This document shows, piece by piece, positions 7,506 through 15,512 of a stretch of 60,105 bases of DNA. The notes under the pieces were generated by a model. The model was given only the letters and a program-made list of their open reading frames with translations, was not told the origin of the DNA and searched no databases. Source of the DNA: Lachnospiraceae bacterium (GTDB lineage: Bacteria > Bacillota > Clostridia > Lachnospirales > Lachnospiraceae); assembly GCA_015258095.1 (NCBI GenBank), contig JABZIV010000009.1:1-60105 (forward strand), read 5' to 3'. Each line of letters begins with the position of its first letter. The first letter of the stretch is position 1. The position numbers and the translations under genes are program-made.

Positions 7506-7934
7506 TTACGAATGCACAATTTCAATAATAAGCCCATGCGGTAAGCAAACAATCGGAAGATCTGCGGTTTTCTTACTAATCGGCGGTGTATGAACACAAA
7601 TCTGATTATTACAGTTGGATTCCGTACAGCAGACCTTACCATCCTTCACTTCGATAAAGTTCACTTCATGTTTAGCCGGGTCTCTCTCCTCTTCGGATAG
7701 AGAGGAAAGTCCCTCGGAAAAAGAAACTTCTTTCACTTCCTCATCCATAATCATGAATTTTTGATCTTTTTGGAGCGAGCACTCCAATAGACTCTTCCCG
7801 TTTTTTAGGACTTTCACTTCTCTTTTTTCTCCGGAAAAGATGCGAAAAAACAAGAAAGAAAGTCCGGATAAAAGACAAACGAAGAGCACAATGGCAGCTA
7901 TACATTTCTGTTCTTTACTCCATTTTTTGAACAT
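7506..7934 (-). CDS. NusG domain II-containing membrane-anchored protein
   Basis: The 142-residue protein has one N-terminal transmembrane helix (residues about 12-32, CIAAIVLFVCLLSGLSFLFF). An extracytoplasmic domain follows that matches the NusG_II family: NFIEVKDGKVCCTESNCNNQICVHT and then LPIVCLPHGLIIEIV. Such proteins are common in Clostridia, often beside FMN-binding or membrane redox genes, and are unrelated in role to transcription factor NusG. The cysteines CCTESNCNNQIC may form disulfides or bind metal. It starts the operon with the radical SAM gene, which begins 12 bases downstream. Confidence 0.85.
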   Translation of the reverse strand: MFKKWSKEQKCIAAIVLFVCLLSGLSFLFFRIFSGEKREVKVLKNGKSLLECSLQKDQKFMIMDEEVKEVSFSEGLSSLSEEERDPAKHEVNFIEVKDGKVCCTESNCNNQICVHTPPISKKTADLPIVCLPHGLIIEIVHS

Positions 7935-8029
7935 CAGTACTCCTTTAGAGGAAGAAACGGGATGGCGAAGAATCCGTACCCCCCAACGTTATAAAGTAAA
8001 TGCAACAGGATAAGTATACCAAATTAAAA

Positions 8030-8059
8030 ATAAAAAAACAGGGAAGAAACTCTTCCCTG
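8030..8059 (-). terminator. Intrinsic terminator after tRNA-Thr
   Basis: On the minus strand CAGGGAAGA pairs with TCTTCCCTG (8059-8039) around a short loop and is followed by a run of T. It lies about 40 bases past the tRNA. Confidence 0.85.
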
Positions 8060-8099
8060 CGTCCTAGCATTTCCGAATCGGCTTTTCTCTTTAAAAAAG

Positions 8100-8171
8100 G
8101 CCACAAACCGGACTTGAACCGGTGACCTTCTGATTACGAATCAGATGCACTACCAACTGTGCTATTGTGGC
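8100..8171 (-). tRNA. tRNA-Thr (anticodon CGU)
   Basis: A full cloverleaf can be drawn. The acceptor is GCCACAA/TTGTGGC and the D arm is GCAC-AGTTGGTA-GTGC. The anticodon arm is TCTGA-TTCGTAA-TCAGA with CGT as anticodon. The variable loop is AGGTC and the T arm is ACCGG-TTCAAGT-CCGGT. It reads ACG codons. No 3' CCA is encoded; the discriminator position (8099) would be C. It has its own promoter and terminator. Confidence 0.95.
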
Positions 8172-8180
8172 AACTGCCTC

Positions 8181-8210
8181 AGTATAGCATAGGTTTACTT
8201 CTTTTCGCAA
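8181..8210 (-). promoter_or_regulatory. Promoter of tRNA-Thr
   Basis: On the minus strand TTGCGA (8210-8205), an 18-base spacer and an extended -10, TGC TATACT (-10 at 8186-8181), lie about 10 bases before the tRNA 5' end. Confidence 0.7.
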
Positions 8211-8228
8211 GCAGGATTTCTAAATCCT

Positions 8229-10130
8229 TTACTCCAGTTCAAAAGTGCCCGTATATAATTGATAGTACTTTCCCTTCTCGGAAATTAATTTAGCGTGGCT
8301 TCCCCGTTCAATGATTTCTCCCTGTTCCAGAACCATGATCACATCCGAATTCTGTACCGTAGAAAGGCGGTGTGCAATCACAAAAACGGTTCTCCCCGCC
8401 ATGAGGGCATCCATCCCTTTTTGCACAATAGCCTCCGTTCGGGTATCAATGGAGGAGGTGGCTTCATCCATGATGAGAACCGGCGGATCGGCTACCGCAG
8501 CACGCGCAATGGAAAGAAGCTGTCTCTGTCCCTGCGATAAATTTCCTCCGTTTCCACTGAGCTCCGTATCATATCCTTTCGGAAGTCTCGTAATAAAATC
8601 ATCCGCCCCTGCCAGACGCGCTGCAGCAATACATTCCTCATCACTGGCATCGAGCTTTCCGTAACGAATATTCTCCATAACGGTCCCTGTAAAAAGGACG
8701 GTATCCTGCAAAATAATCCCGAGGGAACGGCGTAAATCATCCAGACAGATATCATAGATATCAAAGCCGTCATAAATAATCTGCCCTTTTTGAATGGTAT
8801 AAAAACGGTTAATCAGGTTTGTAATGGTCGTCTTTCCCGCACCGGTTGCACCAACAAAGGCAACTTTCTCTCCGGGATGGGCAAATACATTAATTCCTTT
8901 CAAAATAGGACGTTTTCCATCATACGAAAAATCCACATTGCAAAGTTCAACGTCTCCGAGAAGACGCTTCAAGACAATTTCTCCGTTCGGCTTAAGCTCT
9001 TTCCATGCCCACATTTCGGTTCGTTCGTCGGTCTCCTCCAGTACGCCGTTTCGATCCCTGACCGAAACCAAACGAATGTGACCGTGGTCTTCTTCTTTCT
9101 TCTCGTCCATTAGAGCATAAACCCGTTTTGCCCCGGCTACTCCCATTACCGCTGCATTGACCTCGGAAGAAATCTGGCCCACCATTCCCGCAAACTGTCT
9201 TGTCATATTGAGGAAGGGAATGACGATGGAAATGCTTATCGCGAGTCCGGAAATAGAAAAATTCGGTACTTTAAAGCTAAGAAGTACTCCGCCAAGAATC
9301 GCCACCAAAACATAGAGGATATTTCCAATATTGTTTAAGATGGGCATAATGATGTTGGAGTAGCGGTTTGCCGCTTTGGAAACGGTGAAAAGCTCCTCAT
9401 TGTACCGATCAAAGTCCTTCAGCGCCTGCTCTTCGTGATTAAAAACCTTCACGACTTTCTGTCCATTCATCATCTCCTGGATGAATCCTTCCGTCTTTGC
9501 AATTTCTTCCTGTTGTCGCATAAAAAAGCGTCCGGATTTCCCCCCGATATCCTTCGTAACCAGAACCATGAACACGGAACCCAGAAGGACCAATAAGCTT
9601 AACCACAGGGAGTAATAGAACATCAAAAAGAGTACCGTCACCATGGTGATGAAGGAAGAAAGCGCCTGCGGAATGCAAATCGAAATAAATTGTCGCATGG
9701 AGTCAATATCATTTGTGTAATGACTCATGATATCCCCCGTTTTGTTTCGATCAAAATAGGAGAGCGGAAGATCCTGCATTCCATTAAACATCTTCACTCT
9801 GTATTTTTTCAAGGAACCCTGTGTAATGGTAGCCAGATTCCAGTTGTAAACAAATGCCGCAATAATGGAGACAAGATACAGAATGCACAGCATCGTAATC
9901 TGCTCGAAAATCGTGTGCGACACGGCGTTCCAATCTCCCTTCCGATACACCTCTTCTATCAGATTGATAATCCGTTGCTGAAAAATAGCGGGAATTGCGG
10001 TGACCACGGCATTAATCAGAATCAAAAGCAAGGTAAAGGGAAGAAAAACAGGATAAAAACGAAATAAATCTTTCAGCATCCTTCCCAGAGTCGGGAAAAA
10101 ATCCGGATTTTTCTTTGCCTTATTCTCCAT
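8229..10130 (-). CDS. ABC exporter half-transporter, catalytically canonical subunit (pair 1)
   Basis: This 633-residue fused TMD-NBD protein starts MENKAKKNPDFFPTLGRML. The ATG at 10130 follows AAAGGAGG and overlaps the partner gene by 11 bases. Six membrane helices span about residues 20-330. A linker with the family's own insertion (ERTEMWAWKELKPNGE) leads to the ATPase. Walker A is GATGAGKTT. The signature is NLSQGQRQ (Q in place of G). Walker B is VLIMDEATSSID with the catalytic Glu. In heterodimeric exporters such as TM287/288 this subunit supplies the consensus Glu, while its altered signature faces the partner's degenerate site. The substrate is unknown, perhaps drugs or lipids. Confidence 0.92.
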   Translation of the reverse strand: MENKAKKNPDFFPTLGRMLKDLFRFYPVFLPFTLLLILINAVVTAIPAIFQQRIINLIEEVYRKGDWNAVSHTIFEQITMLCILYLVSIIAAFVYNWNLATITQGSLKKYRVKMFNGMQDLPLSYFDRNKTGDIMSHYTNDIDSMRQFISICIPQALSSFITMVTVLFLMFYYSLWLSLLVLLGSVFMVLVTKDIGGKSGRFFMRQQEEIAKTEGFIQEMMNGQKVVKVFNHEEQALKDFDRYNEELFTVSKAANRYSNIIMPILNNIGNILYVLVAILGGVLLSFKVPNFSISGLAISISIVIPFLNMTRQFAGMVGQISSEVNAAVMGVAGAKRVYALMDEKKEEDHGHIRLVSVRDRNGVLEETDERTEMWAWKELKPNGEIVLKRLLGDVELCNVDFSYDGKRPILKGINVFAHPGEKVAFVGATGAGKTTITNLINRFYTIQKGQIIYDGFDIYDICLDDLRRSLGIILQDTVLFTGTVMENIRYGKLDASDEECIAAARLAGADDFITRLPKGYDTELSGNGGNLSQGQRQLLSIARAAVADPPVLIMDEATSSIDTRTEAIVQKGMDALMAGRTVFVIAHRLSTVQNSDVIMVLEQGEIIERGSHAKLISEKGKYYQLYTGTFELE

Positions 10131-11871
10131 CGGAATCCTCCTTTCTATTCTGGGAATCATACGTTTCCCTGTATTCCGGAGAACTCTCCATCAGCTCCGC
10201 GTGCGTCCCGTGTGCGATAATCTTCCCTCCGTCCAGAACAAAAATCTGATCTGCATCCTGTACGGAAGAAATACGCTGCGCAATGATAATCTTCGTCGTT
10301 TCCGGAATAAACTCCTTAAACCCCTTTCGAATCAAAGCATCCGTCTTGGTATCCACAGCGGAGGTGGAATCATCGAGAATCAATACCTTCGGCTTTTTCA
10401 AAAGTGCTCTGGCAATACAGAGTCTCTGCTTCTGTCCGCCGGAAAAGTTATTGCCCCCCTGTTCCACGTGACTTTCATAACGGTCTTTCATTTGTTCGAT
10501 AAACTCGGAAGCCTGAGCAAGTTCACAGGCATGGACAATCTCCGCATCTGTGGCATCCTTGTTCCCCCATCGCAGATTCTCCGCGATGGTTCCTGAAAAG
10601 AGAATATTTTTTTGTAACACAACGGCAACCTGATCTCTCAGAACTTTTAAGTCATACTCTCTTACATCAATACCGCCAACCAAGACTTTACCTTCCGTGA
10701 CATCGTACAGTCGGGAAATAAGGGAAGTAAGAGAAGACTTTGCAGAACCGGTACCTCCCAAAATACCTACCGTTTGTCCGGATGGAATCGAAAGCGTAAT
10801 ATCGGAAAGGACATCCCGTTTTGCCTCTTTGGCGTACTTAAAATAAACGTGTTCAAACTGAACGGAACCGTTCGGCACTTCCATCACCGGATTGGGCGGA
10901 TTTTGAAGAGTGCTCTCTTCCTGTAACACTTCCACGATTCTCTTTGTCGATTCAATCGAGATGGAAACCATGACAAAGACCATGGCAACCAGCATCAAGC
11001 TGGAAAGAATCAGGAAACTATAGGTCAGAAGAGCCGAAAGCTGTCCGACATCCAGCGTGCTTCCCTTCGATGTAATCACAAAATACGACCCGAAACTCAG
11101 GATGAAAACCACGCCGAGATAAAGAAAAAACTGCATGAGCGGATTGGTCACCGAAACCAACTGTTCCGCTTTGATAAAGTCTTTTGCAAGACTATCCGCC
11201 CGATCATCAAACTTTTTCTTTTCGTATCCTTCCCGTACAAAGGCTTTTACCACGCGCATTCCCTGCACGTTCTCTTCTATAGAATCATTCAGCGCATCAT
11301 AACGCTTAAAAACCTGATCAAAAATCGGCATCGCTTTCGAAATGAGGAAAGCGAGTGCTCCCCCAAGGAACGGAATCATAATGCAGAAAATGATGGCCAT
11401 TTTCCCGCCAAGAATAAAGGCGGCGGTAAATGCAAAAAGCATCATGAGCGGTGCACGAAAAGCAAGTCGAATCAAAACCATATACGCCATCTGCACATTA
11501 CTGACGTCGGTCGTCATTCTGGTTACCAGAGAAGACGTCTCAAAACGGTCAATATTTCCAAAAGAAAAACTCTGTATCTTCTGAAACAAGTCTCTTCGGA
11601 GATTCCTTGCAAAACCGGTGGAAGCCGATGCGGCAAAATTACCGGCCTGGATGCCGAAGAGCAGAGACAACATCGCCATCACAAAAAGAATGAAGCCGTA
11701 GTACAGAATCGTAGACATGGTCGTCCCCTGTTTCATCTGATTAATTAATCGCGCTGTAAAAAAAGGAAGCATACATTCCAAAATCACTTCCAAAACGACG
11801 AAAACAGGGGAAAGAATCGAATCCTTCTTGAACTCCCGTATGGACTTCGACAAGGTTTTTATAATCGTCAT
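10120..11871 (-). CDS. ABC exporter half-transporter, degenerate-Walker-B subunit (pair 1)
   Basis: The 583-residue fused TMD-NBD protein starts MTIIKTLSKSIREFKKDS at 11871, after GGAGGAG. Six membrane helices span about residues 20-310. The ATPase domain has Walker A GGTGSAKSS and a consensus signature NFSGGQKQR. Its Walker B is VLILDDSTSAVD, with Asp replacing the catalytic Glu. This is the mirror image of the downstream subunit (consensus Glu, altered signature), as expected for an asymmetric heterodimer with one active and one degenerate ATP site. A consensus-like promoter lies just upstream, so this pair can be transcribed independently of the pair at 12-15.5 kb. Confidence 0.92.
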   Translation of the reverse strand: MTIIKTLSKSIREFKKDSILSPVFVVLEVILECMLPFFTARLINQMKQGTTMSTILYYGFILFVMAMLSLLFGIQAGNFAASASTGFARNLRRDLFQKIQSFSFGNIDRFETSSLVTRMTTDVSNVQMAYMVLIRLAFRAPLMMLFAFTAAFILGGKMAIIFCIMIPFLGGALAFLISKAMPIFDQVFKRYDALNDSIEENVQGMRVVKAFVREGYEKKKFDDRADSLAKDFIKAEQLVSVTNPLMQFFLYLGVVFILSFGSYFVITSKGSTLDVGQLSALLTYSFLILSSLMLVAMVFVMVSISIESTKRIVEVLQEESTLQNPPNPVMEVPNGSVQFEHVYFKYAKEAKRDVLSDITLSIPSGQTVGILGGTGSAKSSLTSLISRLYDVTEGKVLVGGIDVREYDLKVLRDQVAVVLQKNILFSGTIAENLRWGNKDATDAEIVHACELAQASEFIEQMKDRYESHVEQGGNNFSGGQKQRLCIARALLKKPKVLILDDSTSAVDTKTDALIRKGFKEFIPETTKIIIAQRISSVQDADQIFVLDGGKIIAHGTHAELMESSPEYRETYDSQNRKEDSDGE

Positions 11872-11918
11872 AATCTCCTCCAAAAACACTTTTCTTATTA
11901 CGCTAAAAAAGTCTTGCC

Positions 11919-11947
11919 ATTATAAAACATATTTCTATACAATGCAA
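11919..11947 (-). promoter_or_regulatory. Promoter of ABC exporter pair 1
   Basis: On the minus strand TTGCAT (11947-11942), a 17-base spacer and TATAAT (11924-11919) lie about 48 bases before the ATG at 11871. Confidence 0.7.
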
Positions 11948-11960
11948 AAAAATGTATCAT

Positions 11961-11994
11961 AAAAAAGGATAAGCTCTCTTTCTTTAACTATCCT
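11961..11994 (-). terminator. Probable terminator after ABC exporter pair 2
   Basis: On the minus strand AGGATA (11994-11989, inside the last codons of the upstream gene) pairs with TATCCT (11971-11966), followed by TTTTT. The stem is only 6 bp with a long loop, so it is a weak candidate. Confidence 0.4.
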
Positions 11995-13735
11995 GAAACT
12001 GACTCTCATATAATTCTTTGTAGAAGCCGTTTTCCTGAAGCAATTCCTCATGTTTTCCTTTTTCGATGATATTCCCGTCCTTCATGACCAGAATACAATC
12101 CGCATTCTGAATAGTGGAAAGTCGATGCGCAACGATAAAAGCGGTCCTTCCTTTCAGCATCTCCTGAAAAGCGCTCTGCACCTTTTGTTCCGTTCGTGTA
12201 TCAATAGAGCTGGTCGCCTCATCCAGAATCAGAATGGCCGGATCCATCAGCATCACTCTGGCGATACAGAGAAGCTGTTTCTGCCCCTGCGACAGATTTC
12301 CTCCATCATCGGACAGCACCGTGTCATACCCCTTCGGAAGTTGCATAATGAAATGATGGCAGTGTGCTCTCTTGCAGGCCTCAATGACTTCCTCTATACC
12401 GGCATCTTCTTTCCCATAACGAACATTCTCGAAAACACTGTCCGATTTTAACCAGGTCTCCTGCAAAACCATGCCATACGCTCTTCTAAGCGATGCCTCC
12501 TGCAAGTTCGCGTAAGGCAAGTTCTCCAGATAAAGCGCTCCTTCGTCCGGATTATAGAAACGCATTAAGAGGTTAATCAAAGTGGTTTTTCCGCATCCGG
12601 TCGGACCGACAATCGCGATAGTCTGTCCGGGTTCCACCTCGAGATTAAAATCACGAATTAATTTCCGCTCTTTCTGATAGGAGAAGGCAAGATGAGAAAT
12701 CTGTACTTTTCCCTCAATCGTTTCCGGAAGTTCCCACGTTTGCCCGCTCTGGTCCATCGTCTTCTCATCCAAAAAAGAAAAAACACGGGCGGAAGAAGCT
12801 ATGGAATTCTGTAATTCCGTAATCACGGAAGTGATATCATTAAACGGTTTTGCATATTGGGTCGCATAAGCCAGGAGAGAACTTAAACTCCCCACGGAAA
12901 GACTGCCGAGAAGCGCAAAATATCCTCCTATCCCGCCTACAAGCGCATATCCTAAAGCATTTAAAAAGCGCGTTAGGGGATTGACCAGTGAACTGTAAAA
13001 ACTCGCATGCATACTGGACTTGGACATCCTTTTATTTTTCTCCCGATACAGCTTCTCCATATCCTCTTCTTTTCCAAAAGCCTGCACCAACTTCACATTG
13101 CCAACCGTTTCCGAAGTAAATACGTAGGTCTCTCCTCTCTCTTTGGACTGCTTTTGAAAATAGATATAAGAACGCTTTGCAATGAAGCGCGCAAGAAAAT
13201 AGGAAAGCGGCGTAATCAAAATCAGAATGAGGGCAATTCGCCATTCCAAAAGGAATAAGAAAACGGCAGTTTCCAAGACGGTAAGAACCGCTTGCAGGAA
13301 CTGATTTAAGCCCATGAGAATCCCCTGCGAAAATTGCTCGATATCCGTAGTCAAACGACTCAAAAGATCACCGGGTTTTTCTTTATCATAATAGGAGATG
13401 GGAAGAAATTGCATCTTATGAATGCAGTCTTTCCGAAGATCTTCCACTAATTTATAGCTCAAGTACGTATTGACCTGATTCATACACCATTGAAAAAATA
13501 CAGTGAGAAGAAGAACAACAAGCATAAGCAAAAGAATCTTATACAGTCCGGAGAAATTCACCTTACCTTTTCCCAGCATGGTATCGATTCCCCGCCCCAT
13601 AAGGACCGGAAGAAGTAAGGAGAGAATCACCGTAATAACGGAGAGAAAAAAAGAAAGAAATATCCAGCGCTTGTACGCTTTTGCATAGTCCAGGATTCTA
13701 CGAAACACCTTATTTTGACCATAATCCCTATCCAT
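11984..13735 (-). CDS. ABC exporter half-transporter, catalytically canonical subunit (pair 2)
   Basis: The 583-residue fused TMD-NBD protein begins MDRDYGQNKVFRRILDYAK. The ATG directly follows the TAA of the upstream partner gene, with AGAGGA in that gene's end as ribosome site. Six membrane helices precede the ATPase. Walker A is GPTGCGKTT, the signature is NLSQGQKQ (altered, as in pair 1) and Walker B is ILILDEATSSID with the catalytic Glu. It pairs with the degenerate subunit encoded at 13736-15481. The arrangement duplicates that of pair 1, but the proteins are clearly diverged, so this is not a recent duplication. The substrate is unknown. Confidence 0.92.
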   Translation of the reverse strand: MDRDYGQNKVFRRILDYAKAYKRWIFLSFFLSVITVILSLLLPVLMGRGIDTMLGKGKVNFSGLYKILLLMLVVLLLTVFFQWCMNQVNTYLSYKLVEDLRKDCIHKMQFLPISYYDKEKPGDLLSRLTTDIEQFSQGILMGLNQFLQAVLTVLETAVFLFLLEWRIALILILITPLSYFLARFIAKRSYIYFQKQSKERGETYVFTSETVGNVKLVQAFGKEEDMEKLYREKNKRMSKSSMHASFYSSLVNPLTRFLNALGYALVGGIGGYFALLGSLSVGSLSSLLAYATQYAKPFNDITSVITELQNSIASSARVFSFLDEKTMDQSGQTWELPETIEGKVQISHLAFSYQKERKLIRDFNLEVEPGQTIAIVGPTGCGKTTLINLLMRFYNPDEGALYLENLPYANLQEASLRRAYGMVLQETWLKSDSVFENVRYGKEDAGIEEVIEACKRAHCHHFIMQLPKGYDTVLSDDGGNLSQGQKQLLCIARVMLMDPAILILDEATSSIDTRTEQKVQSAFQEMLKGRTAFIVAHRLSTIQNADCILVMKDGNIIEKGKHEELLQENGFYKELYESQFQDS

Positions 13736-15481
13736 TTATAGTTCCTCTTTCTTTAACTGAGACAGGCAAATTTCCCGATAAACCGGGCAATTCTCTACTA
13801 GTTCCCGATGTTTTCCCATTCCGGCGATTCTCCCCTGATCCATCACGAGAATCTGATCCAAGTCACGAATAGAGGAGACTCTTTGTGAAATGATAATCTT
13901 GTTCAGCGTCTTCTCGTAATGCGTAAGAGCCTGTCGTAACTTTCTCTCCGTTGCAAAATCCAAAGCAGAAGAGGAATCATCCAGAATCAGCACTTTCGAG
14001 TCTCCTACCAGAGCTCTTGCAATACAGAGTCTCTGCCTCTGTCCGCCGGAAAAATTCTTTCCCTCCTCCGATACCGGAAGGAGCAAGCCCTGCCCTTTCT
14101 CCTCTACAAACTCTTTCGCCTGCGCCTTCTCCAACGCCTCCCAAAGTTCGGTCTCTTTCGCTTTACTGTCTCTCCATAATAGATTCTCTTTTACCGTCCC
14201 GGAAAAGAGCACCGCTTTCTGCGGAACGAGAGCAATCATCTTTAAAAGTTCCTCTCTCGAGTACGCTTCCTGTTTCTTTCCATAGAGGCGAATCTCCCCT
14301 TCATAAGCTGGATAAAATCCAGCCAAAAGAGTAATCAATGTTGTCTTACCGGATCCGGTGCCTCCAATAATGCCCAGTGTCTCCCCTGCTTTCAAACAGA
14401 AATTCAGATCGGAGACGGCATATTCCCCATTGTTCCCGTAGGAGAAGGAAACATGAGAGAAGACGATTCCTGTCTCGTTCTCCTCTTTCTCTTCTCCGCA
14501 TCTATTCTCTTTCTGTCCGTTCTCCTCAAAACGGCCTTCATTTTCTATGGAAAAGACTTCCTCCACTCGATTGAGACTGGCTACGCCTTTTAAAATCAAT
14601 ACAATCAGATTCGCGAGCTTTAGAAGTTCTCCGAGAATCTGAGACATATAATTTGTCAGCGCCACCACATTTCCCTGTAAAAGTCTTCCCTCCTGTAAGA
14701 GAATTGCAGCAAAGTAAAGAATCCCCATAAGTCCGAGCTGAATAATCAGCATCGTTACAGGATTTAAAAGGGAGGAAATTTTTCCTACTTCCACTTGCAA
14801 TGCAGTGTACCCTTCATTGCTTTTTTGAAAACTCTCTTCCTCTTTTTGCTCCCGATAAAAGGCACGGATAACACGAACGCCCAGTATATTCTCCCGTACC
14901 TGCTTCGTAATTTTTTCCAGGGCAATCTGAATCCGTTTGTAAAGCGGCATCGTAATCAGCATAATACCAAAAATCACAACGGATAAGAGAACGAGAACCA
15001 TTACAAACAGGAAAGACAGTGAACGGGAAATTCGAAAAGCCATAATGACCGCCCCGAACACAATAAAAGGAGAACGCAGAAAAAGGCGTAAAACCATATT
15101 GACCGTGGTTTCAATCTGAAAGATATCCGGGCCAAGTCTGGTGAGCAAAGAAGCACTTCCCGTCTCATCCAGCCGCTTATACGAAAGATGCAGTACTTTA
15201 TGAAACAAAGCATCGCGATAAGACTGCCCTACATGAACGGCTACCTCCGCCGCAAAATACTGCGCTATAATGGCACAACTCAGTCCAATCACCGCAAGGA
15301 TAAGGAGCAGAAACAGGCTGTGCCAAATGATCCGTCCGTTTCCCTTCTTGATTCCCGAGTCAATCATATAGGCAATGACCATCGGAACAAAGAGTTCAAA
15401 AAGACTTTCCAGACACTTAAATAAAGGCGCAACGATGCCCTTCCACCGCAGCTCCGCAATATAAGATAATACTCTTTTCAT
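13736..15481 (-). CDS. ABC exporter half-transporter, degenerate-Walker-B subunit (pair 2)
   Basis: The 581-residue fused TMD-NBD protein starts MKRVLSYIAELRWKGIVAP, with AAGGAAAG about 9 bases upstream. Walker A is GGTGSGKTT, the signature is the consensus NFSGGQRQR, and Walker B reads VLILDDSSSALD with Asp in place of the catalytic Glu. The TMD-NBD linker carries a glutamate/asparagine-rich insertion (EENGQKENRCGEEKEEN, near residues 320-338). It follows the PBP gene by 31 bases, so this exporter pair may be the distal part of the ruvA-ruvB-zapA-rodA-PBP operon. A link to envelope precursors or lipids is possible but only inferred from position. Confidence 0.92.
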   Translation of the reverse strand: MKRVLSYIAELRWKGIVAPLFKCLESLFELFVPMVIAYMIDSGIKKGNGRIIWHSLFLLLILAVIGLSCAIIAQYFAAEVAVHVGQSYRDALFHKVLHLSYKRLDETGSASLLTRLGPDIFQIETTVNMVLRLFLRSPFIVFGAVIMAFRISRSLSFLFVMVLVLLSVVIFGIMLITMPLYKRIQIALEKITKQVRENILGVRVIRAFYREQKEEESFQKSNEGYTALQVEVGKISSLLNPVTMLIIQLGLMGILYFAAILLQEGRLLQGNVVALTNYMSQILGELLKLANLIVLILKGVASLNRVEEVFSIENEGRFEENGQKENRCGEEKEENETGIVFSHVSFSYGNNGEYAVSDLNFCLKAGETLGIIGGTGSGKTTLITLLAGFYPAYEGEIRLYGKKQEAYSREELLKMIALVPQKAVLFSGTVKENLLWRDSKAKETELWEALEKAQAKEFVEEKGQGLLLPVSEEGKNFSGGQRQRLCIARALVGDSKVLILDDSSSALDFATERKLRQALTHYEKTLNKIIISQRVSSIRDLDQILVMDQGRIAGMGKHRELVENCPVYREICLSQLKKEEL

Positions 15482-15512
15482 TCCTTTACACTTTCCTTAT
15501 CCACTCTGTTCC

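Noticed and set aside
8229..10130. Unusual insertion in the ABC exporter linker (ERTEMWAWKELKPNGE)
   Set aside because: The same kind of insert is typical of this clostridial exporter subfamily, so it is not specific to this locus.
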